Below, in pieces: positions 41,322 to 52,513 of a DNA stretch of 64,000 nucleotides. The notes under the pieces were generated by a model, which saw only the letters and a program-made list of their open reading frames with translations, was not told the origin of the DNA and ran no database searches. The stretch is from Clavaria fumosa (Eukaryota; Basidiomycota; Agaricomycetes; Agaricales; Clavariaceae), in NCBI GenBank assembly GCA_951802425.1, contig OX637800.1:496001-560000 (forward strand). Direction: 5' to 3'. Position 1 is the first letter of the stretch; each line of letters begins with the position of its first letter. Position numbers and translations under genes: made by a program.

Positions 41322-41679
41322 TGTAAGAATTCCCACCCCTTCTTACTCCACGTGACTCCCCCAACCACACTGCCTCTCATGCCATCACCACCACCCCTGC
41401 CCCTACCCACATGCTCCCTCCTCCTTTTCCTTGTCACCACCCCATGCGGTGCTGCCTTGCCGGTCCCTTGTGTATCCCTCATGTATGACTCATGCAATGC
41501 ACTGCCCCCTTTCCGATTATGACTCATACCTCACATTACACACTATATAAACATGGACTCTTGTAGTGTAGTCTCCTTAGGTTGTGACTCCTCTTCCAAT
41601 ACAACCTTGTGCTTCTATTTGGCCAAGCCATGAACCAGGTTCCCTCAAATGCACAGAAGTTGCATCACTCTTTGTGACA
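41322..41679 (+). repeat. Gypsy-F 5' LTR
   Basis: About 358 bp, TGTAAGAA...TTGTGACA, delimited by homology to Gypsy-G and by the adjacent PBS. TATATAAA at 41,544-41,551 lies 35 nt before the predicted start AGGTTGTGACT at 41,579. Confidence 0.7.
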
Positions 41680-41690
41680 AGTAACAACCT
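41680..41690 (+). other. Gypsy-F self-priming primer binding site
   Basis: AGTAACAACCT directly follows the LTR and matches the complement of the predicted RNA start (41,579-41,589) with one mismatch. The Gypsy-G counterpart pairs over 10 nt. Confidence 0.6.
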
Positions 41691-41719
41691 CTCCCACTGC
41701 CTACCTCTTTGGACCTAGG

Positions 41720-41978
41720 CACTCTCCACCCTGCCCGAGTCGAAGCAAGACTCGTGTATCCCGAGAAGACAGACTGGTGCACTTTTGGACAGCGTATGAA
41801 TGATCCATCAGGAGAAAGGCTCTCCTGGGACTAGATATTGAGACTGACTTTGAACAACTGACACTGCCGAATATGCCTGGAGGAAGCTATGGTGACTTCC
41901 ACTACCCAAGACATTCAGAAGTAACTGCATTATTGTTCCAATGCCATTTTGCCAGCAAGAGGATCTTTACATGAGAAG
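41720..41978 (+). pseudogene. Gypsy-F leader ORF, part 1
   Basis: A frame with HFWTAYE, then ALLGLDIETDFEQLTLPN, and HYPRHSE..., aligns residue by residue with the Gypsy-G leader (ALTGFDQETDFEQLTPPN). It has in-frame stops. The frame continues after Gypsy-E at 47,880. Confidence 0.65.
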
Positions 41979-42283
41979 TGTCAGACTTAGTCTCACGGTT
42001 CACACAACTTAACGTAAGGTTGATGATGACGATACTAACATAAGGGGAAAAGGGTACAAGTAAGAAAGTGACGTAGTATATATAGCGAGCGGTTCGGGAG
42101 TTGCCGGCGTTCCCACGCTCGGACCCCGTGCGTCACGTGATGAGTCCAGGCCCGGGTCACGTAATTTTCCCATTATGTAAGCCACCACCCGTTCGGGTCA
42201 CGTGACTCGTCCGCAAACTTCCCGCAACTCTTTTGCAATCCTTTCTTGGCCTTTCCAACCTGCTTATGTAAGCAATCCTGACA
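41979..42283 (-). repeat. Gypsy-E 3' LTR (left copy)
   Basis: 305 bp, TGTCAGACTTAG...ATCCTGACA. It contains several CACGTG-like E-boxes (tcacgtga, gtcacgtgac). Confidence 0.95.
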
Positions 42284-42294
42284 TCACCCCCCTC

Positions 42295-45200
42295 TTAAGG
42301 CTGGGCGTCTTGACCTGCCAACTTCGCCTTGTCAGGGTATTGCTGGAAGAAGTCCCGGAGCAACAGTGCAACGTTAGTGAGGTTGCGACGAGGTTCCCAG
42401 GTGTTCTCCTCTGCAGGGTATCCTAACCACTTCACCAAATACTTCACTCCCCGTCCAACCTTCTTGACATCAAGGATTTCCTCCACCTCATACTCCAAGT
42501 GGTCATCGTCAATCGTGGGGGGTGGGGGTGGAGGCAAGTTCTGGGAAGGGAAAGAGGGAGCAATATACGGGGTGAGTAGCAACTCATTGAAAACCCGGTG
42601 AATGCGCCATGCTCAGGGGAGCTTGAGTCGGTATGCTGCTGGTCCAACCTTCTCTTCGATAGTGAAGGGTCCAGCCCGCTTGTTGTCAAGCTTCTTGGAT
42701 GGTCGATCCATTTTCAGGTTCCGGGTATCCAGCCAGACTAAGTCCCCCTTTGAGTATTCACGACTCGAGCGCTTTCCTTTATCATAGCTAGCCTTCATCG
42801 CATCTGCCGCCTTCCCCATTGCATCCCTGGCTGCTCTTCGGGATTCCGTGAGCTTGGCCATCCACTCGTCTGCTGCAGGGTTCACTTCAGAGGGCAGCCG
42901 GATACCACCATTCCAAGGGTGCTGGCCATACTCCAGATAGAAAGGTGTGAATCCAGTGGCTGAGTGCTCACGGTTATTGAGCGCGAATTCGGCTGTGGAT
43001 AGCCACTCTGCCCAATCATCCTGCAGATGGTCAACATAGGCCCGGAGATACACTTCAACCTCCTGATTGACCCGCTCTGTCTGTCCATCTGTTTGTGGGT
43101 GGAAGGCAGTGCTCGGGTTCGCCTTAACTCCAATCATCCCATAAAACTCCCTCATGAATCTGGACACAAATTGGGTTCCCCGGTCACTCACAACTTTCTG
43201 CAGGACTCCATGGTCGCGGAAGACCCGGTCTCGAAGGATCCGAGCAGCACCAAGTCCCGTGAGGTCAAGGCCAATAGCTTCGATGAGAGTTCGTTTTGTA
43301 AACTTGTCAACAATGACAAGGATCGCATTGTGACCACATGAGAGGGGGAAAGGCCCAACAATGTCCCAAGAGATGACTGCCCAGGGGCTCTCAGGGACAG
43401 GGTGCGGATGGAGTGGAGCGGCGCACCTGGTACGATCAGGCTTGATTCGTTGGCATGTCTCACATCCACCTGCATACCGATTGGAATCCTTCACCATGCC
43501 CACCCACCAGTAGGACCTCAGCAGAGCCGCCCTCAGTTTCCGTGGACCAGGGTGTCCTGCGATGGGGAGGTCATGCTCAAAGGTGAGCACTGCCTCACGT
43601 GCTTCTGGGGGCACCCAAGTGATTTCTGCCTTCTGCCAGAGTCCCATCCGATCTCTCATCCACTCATCATCAAGCTCCTCCGGCTTCTGCACATATACCG
43701 CGCTGTTTTTCTGGAGTAGCATCTCCATCTCCGATGTGAACGATGTGCGGGTCTCAGCCTCTGGGAAGACCTGTACTGGTGCATCCTCCTCCACCATCTC
43801 TCCATAATCTGGCCTCTGTGAGAGTGCATCCGCTTTCGTGTTTGACTTCCCAGTACAGTACTTGATCTCGAAGTCAAAGCACTGGAGCTCTCCAACCCAA
43901 CGGACCTGCCTCGGTTTCAACTTCTGGGGCTTCTGAAAGTACTGGAGGTTAGCATGGTCCGTCCAGATTTCGATAGTCTCTTCCACCCCAATCAGGTAAG
44001 CCTGCCACTCGCGTAGTGCCCGGATTACAGCCAGGAACTCCTTGTCATACACATCATAATTCTTCTCAGCTGCAGTGAGGGCTTTGGAGATGTAGTCTAC
44101 AACTCTCCAAGTCCCATCCACCTGCTGCTGTGAGAGAACTCCTCCAGTTGCCAAGTTGCTCACATCCGTTTCTACCTTCCATCTCCCTTTGTCTTGTGGT
44201 AGAGCCAAGACTGGGGCTGATACTAGTGCCAGGCGGAGATCTTGGAAGGCTGCTTCCTCCTCCTCCTCCCATCTCCACGGGACTTTCCCTGTCAGCCGGA
44301 AGAGTGGTTTTGCCCGGGCAGAGAGATTCGGGATGTGCCGGCGGAGGTAGTTCAGCATCCCGTTGAATCTTTGTACCTCTTTCACATTTTTTGGTCTGGG
44401 CCAGTTACGGATCACCGCGCCTTTAGCTGGGTCATGCTCTAGACAGTTGTGGGAGATCTTCATCCCCAGGAAGAAAACCTCACTCTTCTCAAACTCGCAC
44501 TTGCTGAGTCTGAGACACAGGCCATTGTCCCCAAACTTCTTCAAGACCCGATCCATCCAATACCGATGTGTAGCCAAATCCTCTGCAAACACTATAACAT
44601 CATCGACATAGGCTCGGACATGCCCCCCTGCAATCTCTTCTCTCAACACATGGTTCATGAAGCGCTGGAAGGTTGCAGGCACATTCTGCAGCCCAAACCA
44701 CATAACTGCCGGTTCGAAGAGTCCACGCGGCATTAGGAAAGCACAGTGGTGCTGATGTTCTGGCCAGACCTGCATCAATGGGAAACCTCCCTTCGCATCA
44801 ATCTTGGAATAGATGGTCGCCCCCTTTAACACATCCACAGTGTCTCGTATGAGGGGGAGGGGGTACTTGTCTTTGATTAGATACGAGTTCAGCCTAGAGT
44901 AATTGATAATCGGCCGCAGCTTGTCCTTCTCACGTTTGAAGAAGAAGGGGCTCGCATACGGGGACTTCGAAGGTCGGATTCGTCCAGAAGCTAGCTGCTC
45001 ATCCACCCAGCGATTTATTTCCACCATCTCTTCTCGTGTCAGAGAGTATAGCTTAGAGGAGAGGTGTCCAGGGTCTGTTTTAAACTCGATTTTAATATCA
45101 AAGTCAGGGCGGGAGCGGGGGAGCTCATCCCACTTTGCTTCACTAAAAACCAAAGGGTAGCGGCTGGGCCAATCAGGGGTAGGGCCAGTGTTGGGAAAAT

Positions 45201-45918
45201 GGGTGTCTGGGATACTGGCCGAGGCCAGGGTACTCGCTTTTGGTGGACCTGAGGGTCGAACAGGGGACCGGTGGCTGTGTGGGGAGGAGGCACAGGAGTT
45301 GGGGCAGCGGGTGAGCCTTACTTCAGCTTTCACCCAGTCAATCTCTGGATTATGACGCTTTAGCCAATCATGCCCAAGGATCGCCGTGTGGGACTGAGTC
45401 TTCCCTAGCAGGAAGTGGATCCGCTCCTGGTGGTCGCCAACTGTCACAAGCAGCTCCATCCCATACCGGATCTTACCATCTCTGTTCTGTGTTCCATCCA
45501 CATTATACATGGTGATTGGATTCAGCAAGGGAGATGGTTCCAATCCCACTTTTTTCGCCCACTCCAAGTCCATAAAGCAGTTGGTGCAGCCTGAGTCGAC
45601 AAGGGCTTTCGTAGTTGCCCCTTTGCCAGTGCTGAGAGCCTCCAGGTGCACCTGGATGGAGAGCTCTCGGGGCATACGCAATAGGGTGTCCTTCAGCACC
45701 TCTGCAAGGTGCTTTGTTGGCTCCACTTGGCTGCTAGTCCCCTTTTCTCTTTTCGGTATTTCACTTTTAGCAGTTTCCGTTTCCGCTTTGTCCTTCACCT
45801 CAGCCCCAATCCGGGTGTGTCTCCACTGCAAGATAGTGTATTTTGGGATACTAGCTGCGGGTACAGGGACGGGAGGGGGGCTGGGATATCTACTCCTGAG
45901 ACTCCAGTTCGGACTCAC
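42295..45918 (-). pseudogene. Gypsy-E Pol, one premature TGA
   Basis: Protease VDSGCTNCF and ILGHDWL; reverse transcriptase INYSRLN, WFGLQNVPATFQ and the YVDDVIV active site; RNase H ETDVSNLA, YDKEFL, WTDHAN; integrase with CETCQRIK, the SDRGTQF core and QTDGQTERVNQ. After KLP a TGA (42,613-42,615) precedes AWRIHRVFN in the same frame, which leads into the chromodomain (YLVKWLGYP...TWEPRRNL) ending 42,295. One CGA-to-TGA change would explain it. The frame starts without AUG in -1 register to gag. Confidence 0.92.
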
Positions 45919-46916
45919 TGGGCCTCGTCTCCAAAATCCAGCTCCTCAACAGGGGCCCTCTTCTCTCTCTCGAGCAAATCCAGGCGGTCTCGGAGCAGTG
46001 CGATCTCGTTCTCATAGTCCTCTGCACTACGTGCCTGGCTTTCCGCGGCGCGGACCTGCGGCCTCGGGATCTGCGGACGTGTGTCCTGGAGCTGGCAATC
46101 TCTCACCATGTGACCAGCTTGGCCACATCGGAAGCAGGTGCGCAACACTCCAGGGGCATGGGCACGATCCACCACCATGGCATCACCGGCATTGGTGGGA
46201 TGCGGCATGGTGGGAGGGGCAGGGGTGCGGGCCAGAGGCTGGGCCAGGAAGGGACGGGGGGCTGGGGCGAAGCGGGTTTGTTGAGGGAGGGGGCGGCTGG
46301 TTGCGGGCAGAGCAGGACGCACAGAGTTCTGTTGTGTGATGACTCCGTCGAGGCGATGCTGCTGAGCGTCTAGCTTTTCGGCAAGTGCCTTCCACTGCAC
46401 GTAGGTCTCTGGCATTGGTGAAACACCATAGACCTTTCCCACTAGCCTCCTGCTCAGATTCGACTCCAGCCAATGGACCAGGATGTCCAAATCGGCCACT
46501 TCTGTCATCCCCGCTCTTCGGAACATTGTTTCGAACTTTGCGAAGAACTCAGGTGCCATCATGACACCCTGTTTCAACCTCGCAATATCTGCGAGGGCAG
46601 TCGCACGGTCGTTCGGGTCATTGAACACTCACTTCATCTCTTCCACAAATTCTGCCCAGGTTCCAACCTCGTTGTTACCCAGGATTTCCTCTCCCTTCAC
46701 ATTTGCCCATTCTGTGGCAAACCCCTCGCCAGTAATTTTGCTGAGGGTGTAGAGGACCTTTGCCAGGTCCGTGGCATAGATTATCGGATTTGCCATAAAC
46801 AGGAGGCGGAGCGACCGGAGGAATGTACGGAAATTTCTTTTTTGCCCATCGAATGGGGCGACGACTAAATCCAGCCTCGTGGCATGGACTTCAGGCGGGG
46901 CAACATGGTCAGCCAT
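45915..46916 (-). pseudogene. Gypsy-E Gag, one premature TGA
   Basis: ATG at 46,916 (MADHVAPPEV). Capsid-like core FDGQKRNFRTFLRSL onward. A TGA after EEMK (46,629-46,631) is followed in frame by VFNDPNDRATAL, so one stop splits it. The C-terminal half has a Pro-rich linker, the knuckle CFRCGQAGHMVRDC and a coiled coil (ENEIALLRDRLDLLE). Confidence 0.9.
45933..45939 (-). promoter_or_regulatory. Possible -1 frameshift heptamer G GAT TTT (Gypsy-E)
   Basis: Zero frame CTG GAT TTT GGA GAC GAG GCC CAG TGA. Slipping at G GAT TTT enters pol (W-R-R-G-P-V-S-P-N-W). The heptamer and its position mirror Gypsy-D. Confidence 0.45.
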
Positions 46917-47557
46917 CACAGACCCTGGTGGTGGTGATGGGGTTTTGGGGACATTGGTAACAGGGGAATCGGGGGGGAGCTGGGCTCGACCCGGTCTCGG
47001 ACGCAGACGCTGTAAATAGAATTCCAGGCCTTGGGCACTCAGGATTTCTTCGATCTCTTAGCAGTCCTGTCCTCTCAGGCTGCTCTCTATGTATCTAGGT
47101 ACTTATAGAACTCTTATTCTATAAAACTTGTTGCTAGCGTGGGGCCCAAATGGTGTCCCAGGTGGTCACTCCACAACTCCTAGTGAGTTGCCCGTGTGCC
47201 CTTCTGACAATGGTCACAGAGCAAGGGCCCTGTCCACTGGACCAGGAAACTACAGAAAAACTATGTATAGGGCCTTTCCGTGCCCTGTACACTACACGAT
47301 TCACTGGTACGTAGCTGTAAAGCAAAGTTCTGGGCCTTTGGCACTCGGTGTCTCTTGGGGAGGGTCACAGTAGACTTCCTCCGGGTCTGGTCACGTGTAT
47401 CTACACACAGTAAAAATTTCACACAGTTCTGTTGCACACCGTGGGCAGGGTAAAGAGAAAGAGGATGAGGGGGATAAGCTGTCACAGAGTGTGACAGTTT
47501 GAGATAGGGGTCCAGGCTAGCTGGGTTAGGACATGGGGCTAGGGCAGACAGGGGTTG

Positions 47558-47569
47558 ATGTTAGTATTG
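47558..47569 (-). other. Gypsy-E self-priming primer binding site
   Basis: CAATACTAACAT (minus strand) directly abuts the 5' LTR and is exactly complementary to ATGTTAGTATTG at 47,632-47,621 in that LTR, 43 nt after the start of TATATATA at 47,675. Confidence 0.75.
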
Positions 47570-47874
47570 TGTCAGACTTAGTCTCACGGTTCACACAACT
47601 TAACGTAAGGTCGATGATGACAATACTAACATAAGGGGAAAAGGGTACAAGTAAGAAAGCGACGTAGTATATATAGCGAGCGGTTCGGGAGTTGCCGGCG
47701 TTCCCACGCTCGGACCCCGTGCGTCACGTGATGAGTCCAGGCCCGGGTCACGTGATTTTCCCATTATGTAAGCCACCACCCGTTCGGGTCACGTGACTCG
47801 TCCGCAAACTTCCTGCAACTCTTTTGCGATCCTTTCTTGGCCTTTCCAACCTGCTTATGTAAGCGATCCTGACA
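47570..47874 (-). repeat. Gypsy-E 5' LTR (right copy)
   Basis: 305 bp, same ends as the left copy. Sense TATATATA on the minus strand (47,675-47,668). The copy retains the exact 12-nt self-primer, whereas the left copy has one mismatch in it. Confidence 0.95.
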
Positions 47875-47879
47875 AGAAG

Positions 47880-48232
47880 ATCCATTCCAAAACAACCCTT
47901 TGTCCCACAAACATGCCATCGAGTGGTGTACTTTCTGACGCAACCTGCTGGAACAGCTAGATGTTTTAGCTGAGAAACAAAGAAACAAAGACGAACTTAC
48001 CAAGTTCCTATGAGGGGACGAAGATCTTGAAAGCTTCTCTAGTGAAAGCGACTACCAAAGCACTCTTGAAGAACTTACCCATTACTCTGTTGGGGTTCAG
48101 ACAGACCCAGTACCAGAAGTGCCACACTGCTCTGTGCATGCCCAAACCAACCTCACCTTTCTCAGCCTAGATAGGCTACATATCGACATTTTCGCAGAAC
48201 CCCCTCGAATCTACCTACAACCCGACTAAGAC
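47880..48232 (+). pseudogene. Gypsy-F leader ORF, part 2
   Basis: Continues the leader frame with stops: LLEQLDVLAEKQRNKDELTKFL, GDEDLESF..SESDYQSTLEEL and a GVQTD...PHCS...NLTF segment. It ends three bases before the gag ATG. The same motifs occur in order in Gypsy-G. Confidence 0.65.
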
Positions 48233-48906
48233 ATGGCGGACACCACACCTGCACCAGAACCAGCACCACCCCTCGCCCCTGCCATGTTCTCCCTAAAGAT
48301 CACCACATACTCTGGAAAGAGGGAGGAGTTCCAGACTTTTTTGAGAAGCCTGTGTCTGGAATTCCAAGTAAACAAGGCCAAGTACCTGATGGACTTCCAC
48401 AAGGTAGTCTTCTGCTTAAGCCACATGACAGAAGGATATGCTGCAGAATGGGCAAATCAAGCTGTGAATGTGCTACTAGAAGAAGGAGGCAAGCTTGTAA
48501 TTTGGGCCATGTTCGAAGCTCGAATGAGAGAGGCCTTCTCTCCCATCGAGGACCAAGCCTTGGCCATGCAGGAACTTAACAACTTCAAGCAGGTACAGAT
48601 GGATGTGGCACAATTTTTCCAAAGGCTTGAAACACTCATGAACCGAGCAGGGTATGAGGAAGATACCCATTGGAATGTGATACATGCCTTGCTAATGAGG
48701 GCAGTCTACCCAAAGCTCATGGAGAAGATCCTCACATGTACAGACCAGCCTGTGGACTACCAAGCCTTCCGCATGCTTGCCATATGCCTGGACAGGCAGC
48801 ACCAATTGCACATGGCAGTACAGAGAGAAATGCAGGCACTGCCCAGCCCCTGCCCTGCCTGGAACCAACCGAGACTAATCCATGATCTTCCCACAACTCT
48901 TTAGTA
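48233..48906 (+). pseudogene. Gypsy-F Gag, truncated
   Basis: 223 codons from ATG 48,233: MADTTPAPEP, then a Gag capsid-like core (YSGKREEFQTFLRSL, HMTEGYAAEWAN, RMREAFSP, FFQRLETLMNRAGY). It is cut near 48,886, where sequence like the end of a Gypsy-E LTR begins, before any zinc knuckle. The last ~7 codons are therefore read from LTR sequence. Confidence 0.85.
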
Positions 48907-48942
48907 ACCATTCCATGACCACTTACATAAGTGATCCTGACA
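48887..48942. repeat. Fragment of a Gypsy-E type LTR end
   Basis: About 56 bp resembling 42,220-42,283 (cttccc.caactctttt ... cttat/cataag...atcctgaca). It forms the broken 3' edge of Gypsy-F. Confidence 0.6.
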
Positions 48943-49564
48943 ATAGTTGAATTCTGACACTTGGCAATTATGTCTGACCAACAAATGGCAATTCCAAGTG
49001 CAATCCATAATTCTGACAATTGCTGCTTGCCTTGCTGTTGCTCAGGCATTGTTCAGGAGTTGCTTTAGGATTTGCAGGGTGGTCTCTAGACAAGTTAGTG
49101 CATATGCCTCAATGATGTTAGGTTTTAGGGTATGGATATGGTGGCTGAAACATGTCTCTGGGCAATTTCCTTATTATTTGTCTTGCATTTTCTTCTTTGT
49201 AGATCTTCTTTGGTACTATTCCACTTCTGATAATTCTTCAGTATATAATCCTTGAAGTAGTAAATACTACAACATACTATATAACATAAACTCAATTACC
49301 CACATATGCATAAGGATCACTGTCAAGAGCCACCTAAGTACTTGGCTGGGTATCACACAGCAGCCACCCTCTTGTGCAGTGTCTGGGTCAAACCCCTCTG
49401 TCATGCTACCCTGACCATCCCCTACCTCATCCAGTTGCATCCCTGCCACTCATTGGCAACATGACCAACATGCAGGATTCCTGCCCATTGTTGGAATTAC
49501 TGCTATGCCCCCTCCTTGCCATTGTATACATTATTAACTGGTTTAATTGACCTACTCTTGACAA
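48943..49564. repeat. Dispersed repeat R1, copy b (inverted)
   Basis: 49,060-49,560 is the reverse complement of the first ~495 bases of the window, at perhaps 65-75% identity by eye. No coding frame is shared. The bases before 49,060 are unique. Confidence 0.6.
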
Positions 49565-50037
49565 CAAATTGGCATAAGCTTGCACACATAATCCTGCACA
49601 AATTGGCATAAGCTTGCATGTATATTAGCATAATTCTGCACAAATCAGCATAAGCTTGCACATATATTAGCATAATTCTGCACAAATCAGCATAAGCTTG
49701 CACATATATTAGCATAATTCTGCACAAATTTGCATAGGCTTTCACATATAATAGCATAATTCTGCACAAATCAGCATAAGCTTGCACATATATTAGCATA
49801 CATTTGCACACACAGGGCCAATATTGACACATGTGCCCATGCATGGACACATATGCACATTCATGGATGCTCATGCCCATGCATGTAAATGAATGGGCAC
49901 ACATGTACACAGATGGACATGTGTGTACATACATGTCCATGCATGTCCATACATGCACACATGTGTGCATGCATGTCTGGAAGCATAATTTACCAAAGAT
50001 ATGAATTTTGTCCAGTTTGGTCCTTCATATGTACTGC
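49565..50037. repeat. Inverted minisatellite and ATG-rich repeat copy
   Basis: Reverse-complement counterpart of 39,833-40,200, with about five units of the 42-bp minisatellite, the acatgcatg stretch and the flanking gaccaaactggacaaaattc block. Together with 39.8-40.9 kb it forms a large inverted pair around Gypsy-E/F. Confidence 0.8.
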
Positions 50038-52308
50038 TTGTACCACCTCCAATACACAATGTCCTTCTGCACATTGTCCACCATGACCACACAAAACTCC
50101 CCTTCCCCTGATACACATATAACAAAGTGTCCATATGACTCATGGCCATCTGTGAATGCCCCTCACCTGTGCCTGCACCTTCTCCCAGGATGTCTCTTCC
50201 TCCCCTCCCCGTCGGCTTCCACCACAACGCCCACAGCAGATACAGACGCACTAATGGCAGCAGCGGCAGCAACAGATACCGGGACGCCCGCCTAGCATGC
50301 GTGCTCTAGCGCGGGCCTGGCGAGTGCGTCGAGGCGCTCGGCGTGCTCGTCCCCCCCACCGGCACTACGTGGAATTTCAATGATGACTATTGCTGCCGCT
50401 GCCGGGAACGACGCTGACGACACTGAAATGGCTGGCACTGGCGTTGCCGACGCCAGCGGCCTGGGCCACACTTGGAAGGCGGCGGTTAAAGCGCCAGGCT
50501 CGCCGGCGAAGCGACACGCGTAGAGCAGGGCGCGGGCGTGTCCACATCTGCATCTGCAGTTGTTCCTGCTCTGGCCCACACACTTGGGATGACTGTGCAG
50601 CTAACAGAGGATCCGATGGCGACGAGAATGGAGGCATACGTCGGCCTCATGCACCATTCGCAGCCGGCTCGTGGACCACGGGCCACCTGCTGTGGATGCT
50701 GTGGTGACTGCACCAGAGGCGAAAACTGGAAGAACAGTGAAGGCGACGACAGATGCTCCGCCGCCAACAGATCCACCAGCAGCAGTGACAGCAGCATCGG
50801 CGCCCGCCCAGACCACGGATGCACAGATGGACGTGGTGCACTTCCAAGCGCTGTGGTGCGCTAAGGCAGAGCTATGGCACATCAAGGACGGACATATTCC
50901 AAGGGCGTCATGTGGTGAGACGAGGGCGTGGTAGCGCGTCTGCATTTGCTGGTGATCCATTTTGGTGTGGGAGCTGAGAAAAACACGGATAATGCAATGA
51001 AGGTGGATACGCCGAAGGACGGCGTCAAAAGCTCTCCCACTTGCACGAACAAGGTGACCGTGCTCCTCCCGGGCCCTTCGACTGTGTGTTGCGACTCCCC
51101 ACGCCGATCATGGCTTTGTACCGTGCACGCGGGGTCGACACGGGAAACAAGGCTGCCCTGCGCGCGTTTGAGGAGCTCGCGTGGCACGTACACACTCTGG
51201 GGGGTGGGGGCAGTGCCACGAAAAGCTAGGAACGGCGACGCGACGACTCTCCCGCTAGCGGTAGCGAGTATCAGCCCCACCAGCGCACACACGAGTGCGT
51301 GTGAGCTGGTGCCGGTGCCCACGTCGCTGCAGCCTGCGCCGCTGGTGGGCGCGCGCTTCCTCTCGCCGATGGCGGCGGTGCTTTGCATTCAAGCGGTCAA
51401 CGATGTGGCCAGATGACCTCGGCGCGGTGCGTGCCGTCGCGCTCGCGCTGCTCAAGCGCCTCACCGATGGGCTGATACACCGCATGTGTGGTGCACATGC
51501 GGCGGTCGTCCTTGGCGCCCCCTCGCTTCGCAACGGTGGGCACGGCAATGCCAATGGCCCTGGGGAGGCTGCCCAAAACGGCACCCGTGCAATTGGACGT
51601 ACGCGACAGTGATGGTGCATACCTCGAGGTGGTCACCCACTGGGTGGGCGTTCGTCCTGCGCATATCACACGCCTTGCAGACGGCGGGCTGGTGCCATAC
51701 ATAAAATGGCCCCCGGCTAGCGGCGGAGGCATGGGCGCGGGCGGGGACGCCTCGCCGCTGTTGCTCCGGAGGGCGGCCCGGTGCGCGCTGGAGTGGCCCA
51801 CGCGCCGGTTCGTACATGTGCCGCGGCACCACTACTTCAAAGCGTAGGCAGGGACGGTGCCGCTCGTGAAGCGCTGGTTGAGTGGCTCTTGTGCAGGCGC
51901 GGCTCGAGCGACAAGGACCTCATGTGTGAGCGCAAGGAGGACGACAGGCTGGAGGAGGGGGGAGCGGGAGCAGGAGTGTCTACCCCATTGCTGTTCGACC
52001 TCGTGGTGCCATCCACTGCGGCTTCCTTGCCGTCCCTGTTCCTGTGCAGTTGTCTGGCTGCCGGCAAGTGGGTCGGCGTGTGCAGTGCAAGATGTGAGCA
52101 TTTACTTCCCTGCCAGCAACAGGCATGATGACAATGACTGGGTTGGTGTGCCCTCGGCAGCCACGACAGCCAGGGACAGTGACGATAGAAGCCATACACG
52201 ACGGCAGCGATGGCAGCCACGATAGCTTAATCTTTGTAAGAATCATACTTCCTCTTCCCTTTTTTTCTCTTCTCACTGAGTGCCACACCCACAGACCAGC
52301 TTCTACAT
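50038..52308. other. GC-rich sequence with coding-like fragments, unrecognised
   Basis: Several plus frames of 100-160 codons (50,928-51,416; 51,488-51,847; 51,781-52,128) change register repeatedly. The phrases AFEELAWHVHTLGGG near 51,170 and VTHWVGVRPAHITRLADGG near 51,630 look protein-like. No domain is recognised and no consistent intron set joins them, so a decayed gene is likelier than an intact one. Confidence 0.35.
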
Positions 52309-52513
52309 CATCAGGAGAATAATTGGGGTGGTAAAACAAGGTATATACTGTCATACCAATCTTAACCAGTTTTAACACCTAGCCTGGTATATACCACACT
52401 TAAACTGGTTATAACCTGGTTTATACTTGGTTATACCATTTTATACCATTTTATACCATTTTATACTTCTCTATACCACAAAGTGGTATGACAGGGCCAT
52501 GATTTTGCTGATG
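52309..52513. mobile_element. Putative 205-bp MITE (CATCAG...CTGATG ends)
   Basis: Outer termini CATCAGG and GCTGATG; inner perfect 11-bp inverted repeat CTGTCATACCA (52,348-52,358) with TGGTATGACAG (52,484-52,494). The centre is made of ttataccattt and ggttataacc words. No clear target duplication. Confidence 0.5.

Larger units (their letters stand above)
41979..47874 (-). mobile_element. Gypsy-E: full-length Ty3/Gypsy element
   Basis: 5,896 bp with 305-bp LTRs (7 differences by eye) and the duplication AGAAG at 41,974-41,978 and 47,875-47,879. Gag and pol are each interrupted by a single TGA. It inserted into the leader of Gypsy-F. A polypurine tract (minus-strand ttaagaggggggtga) abuts the left LTR. 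Confidence 0.96.
41322..48886 (+). mobile_element. Gypsy-F: 5' part of a Ty3 element, split by Gypsy-E
   Basis: LTR, PBS and leader ORF lie on the left (41,322-41,978), and leader plus gag resume after Gypsy-E (47,880-48,886). Joining across the AGAAG duplication restores alignment to Gypsy-G. Pol and the 3' LTR are absent. Confidence 0.82.

Noticed and set aside
50390..52128. Host gene across the GC-rich region
   Set aside because: Protein-like pieces exist, but no consistent frame or intron set links them, and I cannot name a family. It is kept only as unrecognised sequence.
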